A stretch of DNA of 64,000 nt from Kryptolebias marmoratus (GCF_001649575.2 NC_051439.1:15220512-15284511); one strand, 5' to 3'. Positions 14,201-27,417 are shown, counted from the stretch's first letter. A program made the numbers and translations. Notes: generated from the sequence alone by a model not told the origin.

Positions 14201-16582
14201 GATTTGGGAAACTCTGCAAGCTAACGGCATATAAGACGCCTGGAAACTATTTTAGCAGTGAAGACGTTTAGTAGATCAGCATAAGATGCACTGATTAGGG
14301 AAATGGGAATTTGCAGGCTGATTAAGTATGTTACATATCACAATAAACAACGCTGCGGTTGTTGTGGTTCACAAAAAGTATTTAATGTCAAGATTATTGT
14401 CAAGTCACTGACATGTTTGCATTTCAATCATGTCTAAAGTAAACTACTGATAGTTTATTCACCCAACCACATAGATTAGATTATTCTGAAACACATATTT
14501 TCCTTGTGTGGAATAGGTTGATTGGAGGAGAGAATAAAACAGTCAATGGAATTTATATCTCAGACCTACCGCATCATGATGCCTAAAGCGTTGGCCCCAT
14601 CATGACCCAATGGGACACTTGAAGTATGACATACGTCTTTTGGGACGTCTTCAGACAGTCATGGTGGTTTGAATTACTTTGAGATGCCAACAGTCCGGGA
14701 AGAATGTTTATAATAATGAAAAAAAGTTCATCTAACCTGGATCAGGGACTTTTTAGATATCCAAGAGGCAAAGTGAGACAGAGGCATCATTATATTGGAA
14801 CTGGTGGGATGTTTATCTTGCACGACCCCTTTGTTACCCTGTGTACCCTTGCAGAAAATACTCCCTTAAAAGCCTTTCAGTGAGTGCCCTCTTTTCCCAC
14901 ATTACTCCTGCAGTTTGTCCTCTGACACACAGGCTTTAAGAGACCAACAGCCTTTCATTCACTGGAGAAAACAATACACCCTGAAGGCCACTCTTCGCCT
15001 CAAACACAGCCACAGCCTTGACAAAAGACACAACCCCAACCTTCACACAAACACAAAACATATGATTTGCCTCTTATTTTCATGCACTGCATTTCTACAC
15101 ATGCTGCTAAACTGCGGTGATAAGTGATCTATCCAAGTAAACACCCACAGGGCATTCAGTCCATGTGGTGCACGTACATTTCAGCAGCCAAAATAGCCTT
15201 TAATGGGAGAATAATTGTTTCCCACTGCTGTGAAAGGGAAAAATAACACTTTTCATTCCTCCCATTAAAATGACCAGTAAACAGAAAATGCATACCTGGC
15301 GAGTGAGGTTGGCAAGTGCCATCTGTGCCGGTGGATGACAAATGAAGGCTTTAAACTTAAAACTATAAGTGGTAGACATCTAGAAGGTAAAAGGTCCTTC
15401 ATCGTGCCCTGCAAACTTTAAAATGGAGAGGACGGGACAGCTGGCTAAAATTAGACATCTTCAAATAGAACTTGAGTGTTCCCATTTAAAGATACATTAC
15501 GTTTGTAGCTAAAAAAATCTCCTTAATGAACGTGCAAGGGTTTGACAATACGGCAGCATAGTTGTCAAGAATGTAAAACTCACAAACAAACACAAGGTTA
15601 GTAGACTGTGTTTAAAGCCAACCTTTAAATCTGGTAGTGCAACCTTGTAAAAACCTAAACTTACAGGTCCACTGCGACTGTCTCTCAAAGTTGCAAATAA
15701 CTTCCTGACAAGGACTTGCAAAAGGGTCTGGTGCAGGGGGGATTAAAATTATAAGGCCTCCACAGATGAAGCCGCCCTCACATTGTGCAGCTTTGGTGAT
15801 TTTAATCACAGCTAAAAGCATACCAAGACTGTGGAAGAAGGAGCTGAAGACCAACTCCGAGATCCAAAATACACTTGTGCAGCTTCCTGTCTGGACCACC
15901 TATTCAAGAGTGCAGAAATGAAGTTGAGACATTATTGTGTGAAAGGTCAAATGGGGTCAAAGAAGCACAAGATGGAACCTTTCAGCAGTAATTGATTGAT
16001 TTTTATCCTATTCTTCTTCAGCTGCTGGTGGGGAGTTACTGACCTATAAAGAGTCCTTACTGTGTCTCACTGGGGTGCTCATTATTAGAACAATTAGGTT
16101 TGTTGGGGGCCAAGTATGGGCACCATGATGGGGGGCGCGCGCGGGGGGGGATAGGATGCAGCTGTGGAATGATCTCACAAGATTTGTTTAACCTGAGAAA
16201 TAATAAAAAATACACCACGCAACATCTGACCAAAGTTCATTCAAGTTTTTGTTGAAAGACAAACAAAACTTATCTGACTGAAACTCCTGCCCACTGCCTC
16301 CCTGAAGTTGTAAAGTTATATGAAGTGGAAATACACCCAAAATCTAAATGCAAAGAAAGGGTTCACGATTCATAACATAGGAGAAACACACAATCTTCTA
16401 ACTTTGACATTTAAAGTGAATACTTATAAATTGTATTCCCTGGTTGTGTGTTTAACAAAAAGAAAGCTAGAAAATGTCATAAAAAGCCCAGTTTTCGTCA
16501 CAGTCTTCAAAACCCGACAAATACATAATCTTATAAAGTTTAGCTAGCTTAGATTTTGTGAAGATGCTAAAGTATACGTACC
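11235..16582. other. 5' intron or upstream region of the PLEKHG-like gene, no gene seen
   Basis: No coding exon, RNA gene or intact mobile element could be supported. The stretch is AT-rich with short homopolymers and one G/C-rich simple tract near 16131-16149. It probably lies between a noncoding first exon and the ATG exon. Confidence 0.5.
16131..16150. repeat. GC/G simple-sequence tract
   Basis: A short run of G, then alternating GC, then another G run, in otherwise AT-rich sequence. It could fold or slip, but nothing more can be said. Confidence 0.7.
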
Positions 16583-16880
16583 GAATTCGCCAATTTCTCC
16601 CCTTCCAGCGACTACAGTTCAACTTTTTTTTTCCTTTTCCGGTTTTTGGGAGATAAAAAAAAAATATTTGTTCAGGTTACTCCATTAGTTTCTTCTTTTC
16701 ACATGTTACATGGCGCTGAGAAAGAAACGCATCCCACAGAGCAGGTCATCGGCTCGCACTGCGTCCGAAACCCAAACAGACAGACGGCTACATCTTTGAA
16801 GAAACGCGAAGAAGTCCTGCTGCGTTCATGGCCCCTCGGAAACACGGAGAGTCACAACATCGCTGTTGTTACTTTACGGC
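16583..16880 (-). other. Candidate 5' noncoding exon of the PLEKHG-like gene
   Basis: The minus strand shows a strong donor (GTACGTAT) whose exon would end at 16582-16583. No long reading frame is present. It lies about 5.3 kb upstream of the first coding exon, in a region with somewhat more CpG than its surroundings. This is inference only: the 5' limit and the link to the PLEKHG-like gene are unproven. Confidence 0.3.
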
Positions 16881-16969
16881 ACATTCTGGGTATTTTGCTC
16901 ACAGGGTTGCTGCTTTTCAACAACAAACAAAAAGTAGAAAGCAACAACAGAACAATGAGTTAGAATATT

Positions 16970-17880
16970 AACATTCTTTTACAGTATTTATGATCTTATT
17001 TTGGAGAGGCTGGATATCTAATTTACAGAACGCAGTGAACGCAACAAAGAAACGCCTGTTTTTGACAAGCCAACTGCTTGGTGTCAGAGGTGTTCCCACA
17101 TGGTCACATCTGGGCTGCATAGTTTCAGCATTTCTCCAAGTATAAAAACTCTTTTCCGCAAACAAAATGTTGTGCACTTTTTCAAGAAGTGTCCGTGTTT
17201 GTTACTCGTGCAATATGGACCCATAAACAATGAGTTTTGTGAAAGACAACAAACTGTAACCCTGCATTTATGAGGGTCTGGGGCTCATAAAAGATGGGTT
17301 CAATGAATCTATTGATGGATGTTATTTATGTTGGGCACATTTGCTCTGCTTGACACATTCTTTCTCTCTCAAAAAATTTGTAATAACTTAATATTTTGAG
17401 ATTTCACGTTGATGAAATATCCTTTCTTGTGGGATGTTGGCAGATCAGTATCTCCATCTGCTGGCCAGTTTGACGCCATGTATTTCACATGACTAAAACA
17501 AATAAATGTAGGGTACAGAAGACGATTTATAAGCATTCTTTAAGTTGTAAATTCATCAAATAAATACTCGCAAATTAGTAACTACAGTTTGTTATTTTAC
17601 CCCAAGTCCAATGGAAAAATTGACAGGGTCTTGAAATATTTTTTTCTTGCCATTGCTGTACTCTCCAGGAAGATGCAAATATTTTTGAGAATCAAACAAA
17701 CCTCTTTGCCTAAAGCCCTTCACGGTCTGGTGATGTTTTAACATCTTAACAGCAAGTTAAAACTTTGAAAAACTGAAAAACTTTTTTTGGGGGGCAACAA
17801 ATTAAGATGCCAGAGGAAACAAAGGCGCACACAAACAAACTTTGCAAATAACTTTGCATAAAAGAAAACTTCAAAACATT
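16970..17880. other. Spacer between the PLEKHG-like gene and the spint1 3' end
   Basis: No gene, RNA or repeat family recognised. The stretch lies beyond the inferred spint1 poly(A) site and upstream of the inferred PLEKHG-like first exon. Confidence 0.5.
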
Positions 17881-17897
17881 TCAAAGTTCCTATTTTT

Positions 17898-17903
17898 TTT
17901 ATT
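17898..17903 (-). terminator. spint1: spint1 poly(A) signal
   Basis: AATAAA on the minus strand, 825 bases downstream of the spint1 stop codon. It implies a 3' UTR of roughly 850 bases, from about 17880 to 18727. No other gene ends here. Confidence 0.65.
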
Positions 17904-18727
17904 CAAGATAAAACAACAAAATACATGTAAAGCTAAAGAAAGACGCATCAGGTCATACAGTATGTACAAGTACTTGAGAATGTTATCGCAATGAATATTT
18001 AACAATGTGGGTAAAGAATACATAGCTTGTTCTTAAAAGAAAAAAAAATAAAACCTCTAAAAATCACAGATGAAATTGCCTCCAAGAAAATTTTCTTTCC
18101 AAAATTCAAATACTATGTACAATATTCTGCATCTAGGTGAAATCCAGTGGAATGTAACAACACTAAATACAGATAAAAAACTAATTGGGTTAAAACACTG
18201 GCAGAACTGCGAGATGTGGAAGGGATCTGCATAATTTTAACTGTACACATCAACAACATTTCTAAGAATGTTCTGATATAAAGCAAAAAAACAACAGATA
18301 GTCTGAAGTAAATCGTCAGTATGGACTTGGGGTTTTACAACGAAACTATTATCTTAAAACACTTTCCATAAAAGAGAGAGAGAAAAAAAAAATCAAATAT
18401 ATCTGAATTTATATGGAAAGATTTCCTGCAATTACCTGCCTTGTCACCAAACAGAATCCTTCTCATCTGACCTGAGCTTAAAGCATCAGAAACCAACTGA
18501 TGTCAGCAGGCTGCGGCATTAAAAACATCACATTTCATCGGTGAAAACCTTCTGCCTTCTGTGAACATCACCGTTTAAAAAACAAACAACTAACCATCCA
18601 CATAAGGACTACATAAAAGTTGCATCTCCTCCAGCACTAAAACACATTTTTTGGGGAGACAACCTGAGCTGTCAATGTGTGACAAAGTTCCAGAGTAATC
18701 AATTAGGATGGGGGTGAAGTTGAGAGG

Positions 18728-21700
18728 TCAGTAGGGCTTTGTGGTGTTGTTGTAGACCGGATAATCTCTGTCGTCCAGTGTGGAGAAGGCGGCGTTGCTG
18801 ATCGGCACGTGCTGAGCAGACTTCTTTTTCTTCAGTAGGCAGTATCCCAGGACGCCGAGGAGAATGAGGATACCCACACCCAGAACAATGGCTATTGCAA
18901 TGGTTCCTGTCCAACACATAAATGTTACATGGTTACAAATCTGTAAAACGGATTACTATTTAAAACAAAGCTCTGTGATTAACTGGAAAAATGTGCTGAA
19001 TAAGCTTTAACTTTTGAACCACATATGCATGTTGCTCACCACATTGCATGTCAAAGTTTTAACAGGATCTTTTAGTGGTCACAGTATGTTTTAGGGATGA
19101 CTAAGTTACCACCACGCCAGCTTTTAGCTCAATATCTGAAAAACTGACCGAGTTATAGTTACTTGTATTCAATTAGCTGTAGTAGCAATCTTAAATAAGG
19201 TTTCCAAAAGTTAATCAGTTGTAGATGTACATCTAATGATTATTTTCCAAGTGTTTCAGTAAGCCTGTCCACTGGTTCATGAGCTAAAGCTAAATTTTCT
19301 AGTGAATTACATTCAGGTGGCTAAAAAATAGATGATAAAACTTATACTTGATTTTCACGATAGTTATTTTTGACATTGCACAAGGATAGAAACTCAATAT
19401 CTTGAATATACACAATATATTGCCCAGCCTTAATTTAAAGAAATGAAAATCTACACTTTTTGAAATTGTACTAATTAGTATAATCACGTCCTAAATAATT
19501 GTAAAAAGTGATTAAAAGAAAAGATGGTATAACCATACTTCTCATTTAGTTTTTTGGAGCCTGCTGATGGGATGAAATTCTATATTTAAAATAATTTCTT
19601 GATACTATGACATTTGTTCTGCAAATACACTGAAAATATAGCTATTTGTTGCATTTTAAAAGAACATTCAAACAGTCTGCAGCAGATCTGTGGTCAGTGT
19701 CGCGGTCTTGTAACCCTGAGGTTCAAGCCCAAGTTGTGGCAGGAAGGGCGCCCAGTGTAAAACAATTGCCAAATCGTTCGTGCAAGTTTGCTCGCTGTGG
19801 CAACCTCCGAAGAAGGGTGCAGCCGAAAGAACTTACATATTCAAACATTTCTGGAAATAGAGGTTGTAAATGTCACGACACAGTGAAGTAGCACATTTAG
19901 CTGACTTCTCTTTAGTTAGTAATATGTATGTTGGTCCAATTCAAGTCTGTAAAGGTTTAGATAGAAGAACAAAAGATAAATAATATACCTATGTCGTTCT
20001 CATCCCCTTCTCTTTTTTCAGGATCCACCTTTCTTGCAAATACGTCTGTACCTGGAAAAGAAATTAACATCCAAAAAGACAAAAATAAATAAGATTAAAC
20101 GTAAATACACTTGAAGTTTGACATTTGATAAAGTCATAAATGTGACTTAAATACAAACATAACTCAAGATTCTTTGCAAATTAAAAAAAAGAAAGAAAAA
20201 AGTGTCTGTTAACCTACTTTGTACACCCTTGCAAATTTTTTGACAGGAAGCTTCAGAGTCGAATCGGTTTTCGTTTCCCTCACAGCCACCATAATTGAAA
20301 CTGTTGCAGACCTGGCTCATGGGGTCGTAGTACCACTTAGTCTGGCTGTCCCTGCAGGTGCCTGTGTCGGGATGCTCAGTGCAGCGAACTGGAACGAATG
20401 CACAGTAAATACACGCAAGCAGAAAGAGATTTGCGTTACAACAAAATCTGGAATGAAAATCAGACCAGCGGACAAAAATCAATAGCAGCAATGTAAGACT
20501 TGAAGTTTAAAATCACCTTTGTTTTCATCCACTGGAATCTGGGTCAGCACCCTGAACTTGTTCTCCACTGATAAGCACACAAGACATAATTTGTGTTAGC
20601 ATGTCTTTCATAAAAACACACAGTCAGCTTGCTATTATGATTGTGTTCATTTAATCAGTCGAATGAAAATAAAGTGTAGTTTGTGGGATTGGCCCTTACA
20701 ATCAGCGCAGTTGTTCTCATCCGACTTATCGCTGCACTGCGGGGTGTCGTCGCACTCCAGTCCAGGACTCAAACAGCAGCCATTATCACAGGTGAACTGC
20801 TCTATGGAGCACGGGCCGCCACACTGTTCCCCTTCTACACACAAACATGGAGATAATAATCAGTTGGGGCCGTCTTGTAATTATATAAATATCAGCGCAT
20901 CTGTTACAGAGTGGAACAAATGTAGCCACGTTAATCCGGTTCCTCCTACCAATAAACTCACAGAGACTTAGCAGCAAAACCCAAAGCTCCACTTTGCAAA
21001 GCTTTAAAACCAACTTCATTCCACTGCTTATGTGCCTGGCAATAGTTTCTCTTTTCGGTTTACGATAATTCAAACAAAATGAATCTTTTGGAATTACATT
21101 TACAATAAATATTTAAAAAATTGCTTCACATTTTGGCGAAGTCTATATGTGATCAGAGAGTAACTACAATGTACCTACAATCAAGACAGAGTATCACTCA
21201 GATGCAGTGGCGGGCCATGCATTTTACAGCAAGGCCTTCAGTAGTGCTCCGATCTTATTATGCTAAAATGCAGTATAAAGAACTGTTGCATTAGCCAGAA
21301 ACAAACCCAGGGTACAAAAAGCATCAATAATAACCTCATCAAATTTAAATTTTGGAAAATAGCAAGATTTTACTCAAAAAAAAAAGCCTAACTATTTGTA
21401 AACAAAATCCATCCTCCTTTCTTTCCTCGGGAAGAGTTCAATTACTCTGTCCTACAGATTCTTCTTGTGTTTCAGTTCCACCTAGAAGTCTTTTTCTATC
21501 ACCATCAAATCTGCCACCAAATCCATTTCTTCTCCTCCTTCAGTCATTGTGGGTTGACTAAACAGCTTTTAAAGGCAACACAACTGTCTTTTTGCTCATG
21601 CAGCTCGTTACAAATGCAGTTTGCTAGCTCTGGCTAGTACATTCTCTGACTGTCCAATCAAAGGGTGTGAATACGCTGACGTTACCATGCGCCTGCTAGA

Positions 21701-24700
21701 GAGCCTTGGTGTCGCCAACTCAAAGTCTGATCGGCTGAAGCAACAATTTAAATGATGCTCATTTTATGCTACAGGACCCGCAGAACTGATTGTGAAGGCC
21801 TCCAGGAAGATTTCTTTGACCCTGGCAACAAATAATGGCTGAAATGTGATAGGTTATATATAATTACACTTCTGGAAGCAGCAGAACGAGAGGTAAAAGC
21901 TATGAAAGGTAGCAGACAGACTATTTGGAATCATTTAATAAGTATTCATGGACAACATAAATAACATCAGACATTTAGAGACAGCCTTTCAGGCCCTGAT
22001 GCCACACCACTGCTCAAATGACATTTTGTGGTTATTTAATAAAAATAGACACTATTAAAGGGTTCATTTTGGTTGTCGGTCTCTGTGTTGTCTGCAAACC
22101 TCTCAAAACGCAGTTTGACAGGATGCAAGTTGAAACAATAAAAACGTCTGCATATTCACAAAATACCATATCACTCCTGCATGAACAGGGCTTAAACAAA
22201 CCTGCCGTGATCAAAAACCATAAAACTCTTTACGTCACACCCAAATATTATAATTCCTACATTTAAATATGCACATCTACTGAACTAATTTGAATTTTTA
22301 TTGCCAGCGGATGTACAAGAATGTTATTTTAACCTTACAGGCACCAGAGACCAAATGCAAACAGTCAAAAAACATTTGGATTAAGGCAAGCAACAATAGG
22401 TTGTTATTGTGTAAAATGCAGGGTTTCCATCACCCAATGACAGAGTTTACCTACCTGAAGTAACGGGTGGCAGAAGTCTAGTAGATTTTCCTGAAAGAAA
22501 AATATTAAAAATTAAATACATAAAAATTAGCTGTTTGCTGCATACATTTATAACACAAATATACACTAAGAATCCTTTAGGTCCTGTGACATTAACCAAG
22601 AGCTGCTGTAATAAGATGACATATGCAATATAAAGGACATCAAAATGTTCTGGTTTCTTACTAGAATGAATCGCCTACAATTCCCAAATTTCTTTACAAA
22701 ATGTCCCTCTCCAAAAAGCTGGGAGAGGGGCAACAAAAGGCTGTAAAAGTGCTTTGACTAATAAACAGCAGGAGGAGCACTTTGTAACTAATCAGGTCAG
22801 TAAGAGGAGATGCTTCACAGTGGTAAACATGGATCTGTCCCAACTCGTTGCTCAAATTCCAAATTACCTTGTTTATCTTTTAAATAAGGTACAATTATTT
22901 AGTTTAAACATTTGATATGTTTACAATGATCCACTGTGAATAAAATATGGGATTCAGAGATCTAAAAATCATAGCAATGTTTTTATTCACACAAAAAACC
23001 CATAGAAACACAGAGCAGATACCGATGTCAGCGCAGGCTTTGATGCACTCGTCTTTGTTGAGGTAGTTGTTGAGATTCCCCCTGCAGCCACCAAAAGTGA
23101 ACTCCTCACAGCTTCCGGAGGCAGCGTTGAAATGCCAGCGAGGGAAAGCACCACGGCATGGTCCAGTTTTCATTGGAACCATGCAGTGGTCTGGTGGGAC
23201 ACAAAAACAAATCTGAGCATCAAAATAAACAAACAAAAGCTGGTTAACTAACAACTTAGCTGGATCAACATCTTAGACTTGAGATTAAACATACTTTATC
23301 AAGCTTGAATCTGCTGATGCACTCAAGTCATCTTAATGCAATTTATTTGTGACTTTAAAGAGGAAATAAATCTAAATAAATCATAAGTGAAGATAAAACC
23401 TGAAACCTGGAAAATCTCAACAATTTCCAGTATGTTTAATAGATGGCATGATTGCAGACTCGCTTGTCTGAAACTTAAACCAGCTCGTCTAACCTTTAAT
23501 AGCTCTCATTGTCTTTTTGAGGTTTGAAACTTCTCTAATTTTGTCACATCTGGCTTGTGAGCATTTATGAAACCGTTTAGCAGACAAAGAGCGACGAGAA
23601 AAAAAGAAATGGCACATTTTATAAAACCACACACGCGTCAGAAAAGCTTGTTGCGGTGAATGTTTGACATTCAACGCAAGAGCTCGAGTCTGGGACCATT
23701 TTCATTTCACAAAAGTGCCGGCACAACAAATTATTTAAGGAAGTCTGAGCTACTTCTTATTTTGAAGTTATGTTACCATCATGCTTTTCATCTGTGGGTT
23801 GATCTTTGTGACATTCATCGGAGTTTATTCTACTCAAAGGACACTGGTGACACTTCTCAAGTCTTACGTTGTTAATGGATGACAGAGGGAAGTTTAAAGT
23901 CTTCTCTGGTGCTCAAATAGCAAACACAAACAAAAACATATCATTCTATTTTTTTTTAAGAAACACTTTAAATTACTTCTATTCAGTTCCGACTGCGACA
24001 ACGACTCAAGTCTTGTCTGTATTATGCAACCTGAAACCAGACAGACAGGTTTTGTTGAGTTGGGGGGAGGAGGAGAAACGGTATCAGGAAAGCCGTAAAA
24101 ACAAGGTGACTGTACAACTCTTTTTGTTTTCCAAACATAAGTGTTTCAAAGGAAGTGACTTGGATACTTCACACTTATTTAAGGCTAAAAATGGCAACTG
24201 ACCAACTGCTATCCCCTGACCAAGAACTGGTTCTGTCCCCCCACCCCTTTTGTTGTCACATTTTTCTCTGTTTTTTAATTATCACCGGCTAAATCAGCTG
24301 AGCGTGTCACGACTGGTTTGATTCCAACGAGCGAACGTGGGATTCATTCATCCTTCAGCTCGAATGAACGCGAAACGTAAGAGGAGCTGAGCAAGCTGCT
24401 TTATCTCCAGGCAGATGGAAAACTCTTAACCTGATATCTTCAAGAGGAAATTTTTTAAAGAGCGCGGCGTGTTGTTTACAAAAAGAAAAAAAAAAAAAAA
24501 AAAAAAGACTGTGGGGTGTTATCCCAACGTACCCACAGGAAATTTCCAGAGTTTCAGCACAAAACTGAGAAAATTTGAACACAAGCCCAAATATAAGTCA
24601 GCGAAGTGCAGCAGATGATGACTCATTACAACTGAAACTAGAATATTTTTCTGCTGAATGTCCCTCCGGGGGTTTATTCGCTTAAAAGATACGAACAAAA

Positions 24701-27087
24701 TAATGTTCGACAACTGTAAGATGTAATTTACTCCCTCTGAATACATGTTGAAGACACTCACTCTCAGACTGCTCAGGGGTGAGGACCAGGATTGTAATCG
24801 TGGTGCTGTCTGTCTGATCTTTGGCGTCTTTTACAGTCAGCTGGAACTTGTACTTCCCAGATGTCAGATTGGAAACAATAATCTGGTCTTTAAAATTGGT
24901 TTTCTACCATAGAAGAAAAAAACAAAAACAACAACAATGAAAAGACAAATGAAACCCAAACCCTTATGTCAGAGGATATTCTGTCAGGAAAGACCAGGTT
25001 TGCATAACTGATGCGTTTCTCACCTCAATCACAGCAAAAGGATAGTGTGTGAGCATTTCCCATTTAAACTCTGTAATTTCTTTGTCATCCCTGCTCTGTA
25101 CGCCGTTCAGTGTCACACTTTCTCGAGGCTGGACCACCAGGTCGGGGCCTGCTTCAGCCACTGGTGGACTGTCGGATGAATCTGTTGGGCAAGAGATTAC
25201 GAACTTAAAAACAAATCTCAAGTAAATGCAGTCGAAACACCACAAGACAAATATGCTGAGGAGGAACCAGAAACCTTTGTTGCTATCAGCAACATCCTTC
25301 CCTGACATGTGTGGACATGCCAAACTGAAGGTTTCTGCTCCAAGTTAGTTGCCTCACATGTCGTCACAAACTGTTTTAGCAGTTTAAAAAAAAAAAAACA
25401 AAACAGAAAAATAAGGAATTTAAGCTCTTTGAAAATTATTTCAATCAGACTCGTTTAGACTGAAACAAAAAAATCAATGAGTGTAACGTTTTCAAAGCAA
25501 AATCTTACCAAATTCTTTAAATTCGAACCAAAAATAAAAAAAAGCGATTGATTGAAATGCACAAGCCACAAGGGCACAAATAGAGAAAAAAAAAAACAGC
25601 CTAAATTAAAGCCCTTAGTTTTATACTAAGATCATTTATGTTGAGAAACGAAGACGTTAGACCCATTTTGGTCAAACCCTGAATATATTTTGTCACTTCA
25701 GGCAGTATTGCGATATCTCACACCATCTGTTAACGTTCAGGGCATGTGTCGTGAATGATTTGTCAGCAACGTCCACATCAAATTTTAGCTCAAAATCAGT
25801 AAAATTCAAAGCGCTACAGCCATTCTTAAACATCAGTTGGCTGTGGCGGCCATCTTAAATTGGACTGACACTAAACATTAATCAGTTATCGATACTTGGA
25901 GAGTTTAATTCAACTCTGTTTGGTGATTCATGAGAAATTTTGCCGACAAGCGCGCACACACGGACAGAGGAAAAACATCAATTATTTTTTAAATCAATTT
26001 ATGTCTGCTTTTTTTTTTTAATGACAGCTACAGCATAGATGTGACGACTTTAAATTTGATGTGATTTTTCCAAATCCACTCTTCCCTTCACTTGCTGTTT
26101 AAGGACAGACAGACGTCTGTTTCCTGAACAGCTAACCATACAATTTTTTTTTTTTTTTTACAAATTTGCTACAGTTCCTGTGGCTAAAGACTGGATACAT
26201 GTCGTTTGATATTTATTTTATTCTCACAGGCCGGTTCACGTCTGGTCTGTCTGCTCCAATCTACTGACTGATAATCCATCTTTTAATCACAGCTGGATTT
26301 TTTTTTTATACAGAAAAACATCTGCTGTTGGACACAGCAGGCTGTTCCTGCATTTGATGAGCTCCAGAGTAAACAAACAAACAAAACAAAAAAAGTGATG
26401 TATTGTGTCCATGGGGCAGAATAAGACTGTTGGAGCTGCCTGCAGTTCTGATCTCTGCAGACAGGGCGTCCTGAGAAATCTGCCAAAAGAACTGTAAATA
26501 TGAAAAACACACAGAACAAGACAATATACAGCAAGCTAAGTCATTCGCATTATTTATTAGGAGGGACTCTTTTTTTTTTTAGCCAATGTTTGCCCTCATG
26601 GACCAGCTGAGTCTGGTCCTAAATGGAGGTAGAAGCTAATTGATGACATACAAAGGCAAATGATTGCATTTTAATTTGAAGGAGCTTGAGTCTTACTTGG
26701 GACAGGCTGCACGGCAATGTGCTCGTAAAGTTTATCCGAGACGTGGTTGGTGTAGCCCTGCTTTCTGACGAAGCGGCAGACGTATTTCTGCTTGTAGAGA
26801 CAGTCGAACAGGAAGCAGGACTTGACGTCATCCTCCTCGGTTCCCTTCTCCATCAAGGCGACGTTGCACCTGGGGTTCTTGCAGCAGGCCGCCACGCAGT
26901 CCCTGGTCCGCTCCAGCTTCGGCGCGGACAGGAACGTGGCCCCGTCCTTCACGGACTCGTCGGTGTCCAGGACGAAGTTGTCCTTACCGTTCCGGAAGCG
27001 AGAGAAGCAGTCCGTGTCCTGGCCCGAGGTGGACTGGGACAGCAGGAGCAGGAGAGCGAGCGCTCCCGATTCAATTAACACATTCAT
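18728..27087 (-). CDS. spint1: Kunitz-type protease inhibitor 1 (HAI-1), complete
   Basis: Membrane-anchored inhibitor of trypsin-like proteases; the family blocks matriptase, HGF activator and prostasin on epithelia. Ten coding exons, all phase-consistent: 26697-27087, 25024-25181, 24762-24903, 23023-23190, 22455-22490, 20700-20834, 20517-20567, 20218-20388, 19989-20051, 18728-18906. Predicted 497 aa (human about 513-529). Order: signal peptide (about 1-22, then QDTDCFSRF); Cys-rich MANEC/MANSC domain to about 115; PKD-like domain (about 131-229, [17 protein letters not shown]); Kunitz 1 (233-283, six Cys, reactive site [10 protein letters not shown]); LDLRa (about 303-340, [17 protein letters not shown]); Kunitz 2 (363-413, six Cys, GTC-R-DS); TM (about 440-463) followed by KKKK and a short tail. 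It is head to head with ppp1r14d, as in human. A 5' UTR intron is likely (acceptor about 27122). Confidence 0.96.
19060..19290 (+). repeat. Dispersed repeat, copy A
   Basis: Contains CTCAATATCTGAAAAACTGA, an ATCTAATGATTATTTTCCAAG block and TGGTTCATGAGC. It aligns by eye with four other copies in this window (25690-25970 and 50005-50335 in this orientation; 31340-31460 and 33836-34110 reversed). It lies in the last intron of spint1. Confidence 0.55.
19695..19835 (+). repeat. Relic of a fish interspersed repeat (GCCAAATC / AGCCGAAAGAA type)
   Basis: The order of blocks is a GGTTCAAGCCCA-like box, GGCAGGAAGGGCGCCCAGTG, AATTGCCAAATCGTTCG, CGCTGTGGCAACCTCCGAAG and AGCCGAAAGAA. This matches the common teleost repeat with a 'GGCAGGAAGGGCATCCGGTG ... 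GCCAAA ... CGCTGTGGCGACCCC ... AGCCGAAAG' layout. The GGTTCAAGCCC box may be a tRNA B-box remnant. It lies in the last intron of spint1. Confidence 0.6.
21205..22012. mobile_element. Non-autonomous hAT-like DNA transposon in spint1 intron
   Basis: The left end reads CAGTGGCGGGCCATGCATT and the right end, reverse-complemented, CAGTGGTGTGGCATCAG, giving imperfect terminal inverted repeats that start with CAGTGG. The flanking octamers are CTCAGATG (21197-21204) and CTCAAATG (22013-22020): an 8-bp target duplication with one mismatch, the hAT superfamily hallmark. The 808-bp element carries no transposase frame, so it would need a partner in trans. It lies in the intron between the LDLRa exon and the short linker exon. 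Confidence 0.75.
25690..25970 (+). repeat. Dispersed repeat, copy C
   Basis: Contains AACGTCCACATCAAATTTTA, GCTCAAAATCAGTAAAATTC, TGGCTGTGGCGGCCATCTT, ATTAATCAGTTATCGATACTT and a terminal TTCATGAGAAATTTTGCCGAC. It matches copy E (50005-50335) best. It lies in the first intron of spint1. Confidence 0.55.
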
Positions 27088-27398
27088 GATAAGCGTCCTG
27101 TGAAGGTTTGTCTTCTTTCGCCTAAATAAAACACAGACGTCACCCAAAAAAAAAAAAAAAAAAACCTCGGAAGAAGTGTTACAAAACAAGCCGTTCAGAT
27201 CTCTAAGAGAGATAAAAAAAATATACAACCAGCTTCCGTCCTCCGTCCACCTCTTACTACATCGAAGGCACAACTAAAATACCGAGTTCCTGCTGTTCCC
27301 CTCCGCACACTGTCCCAGCGTTTCCACCGAAATCTGAACGGAAGTCAGCCACCGCGAAACTATGAGGTCGACAAACACCTACACAGACCGAGACATTT

Positions 27399-27417
27399 CT
27401 CAGGTGAGTCACCTGAG
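27399..27417. promoter_or_regulatory. Palindromic E-box/AP-1/E-box site upstream of spint1
   Basis: CTCAGGTGAGTCACCTGAG is a palindrome except at its centre base. An AP-1 consensus (TGAGTCA, 27405-27411) sits between two overlapping E-boxes, CAGGTG and CACCTG. It is about 310 bases upstream of the spint1 ATG, near the inferred first exon. Function is inferred from motif identity only. Confidence 0.4.

Noticed and set aside
26686..27103. Plus-strand open frames across the first spint1 exon
   Set aside because: They are antisense shadows of the GC-rich signal peptide and MANEC exon.
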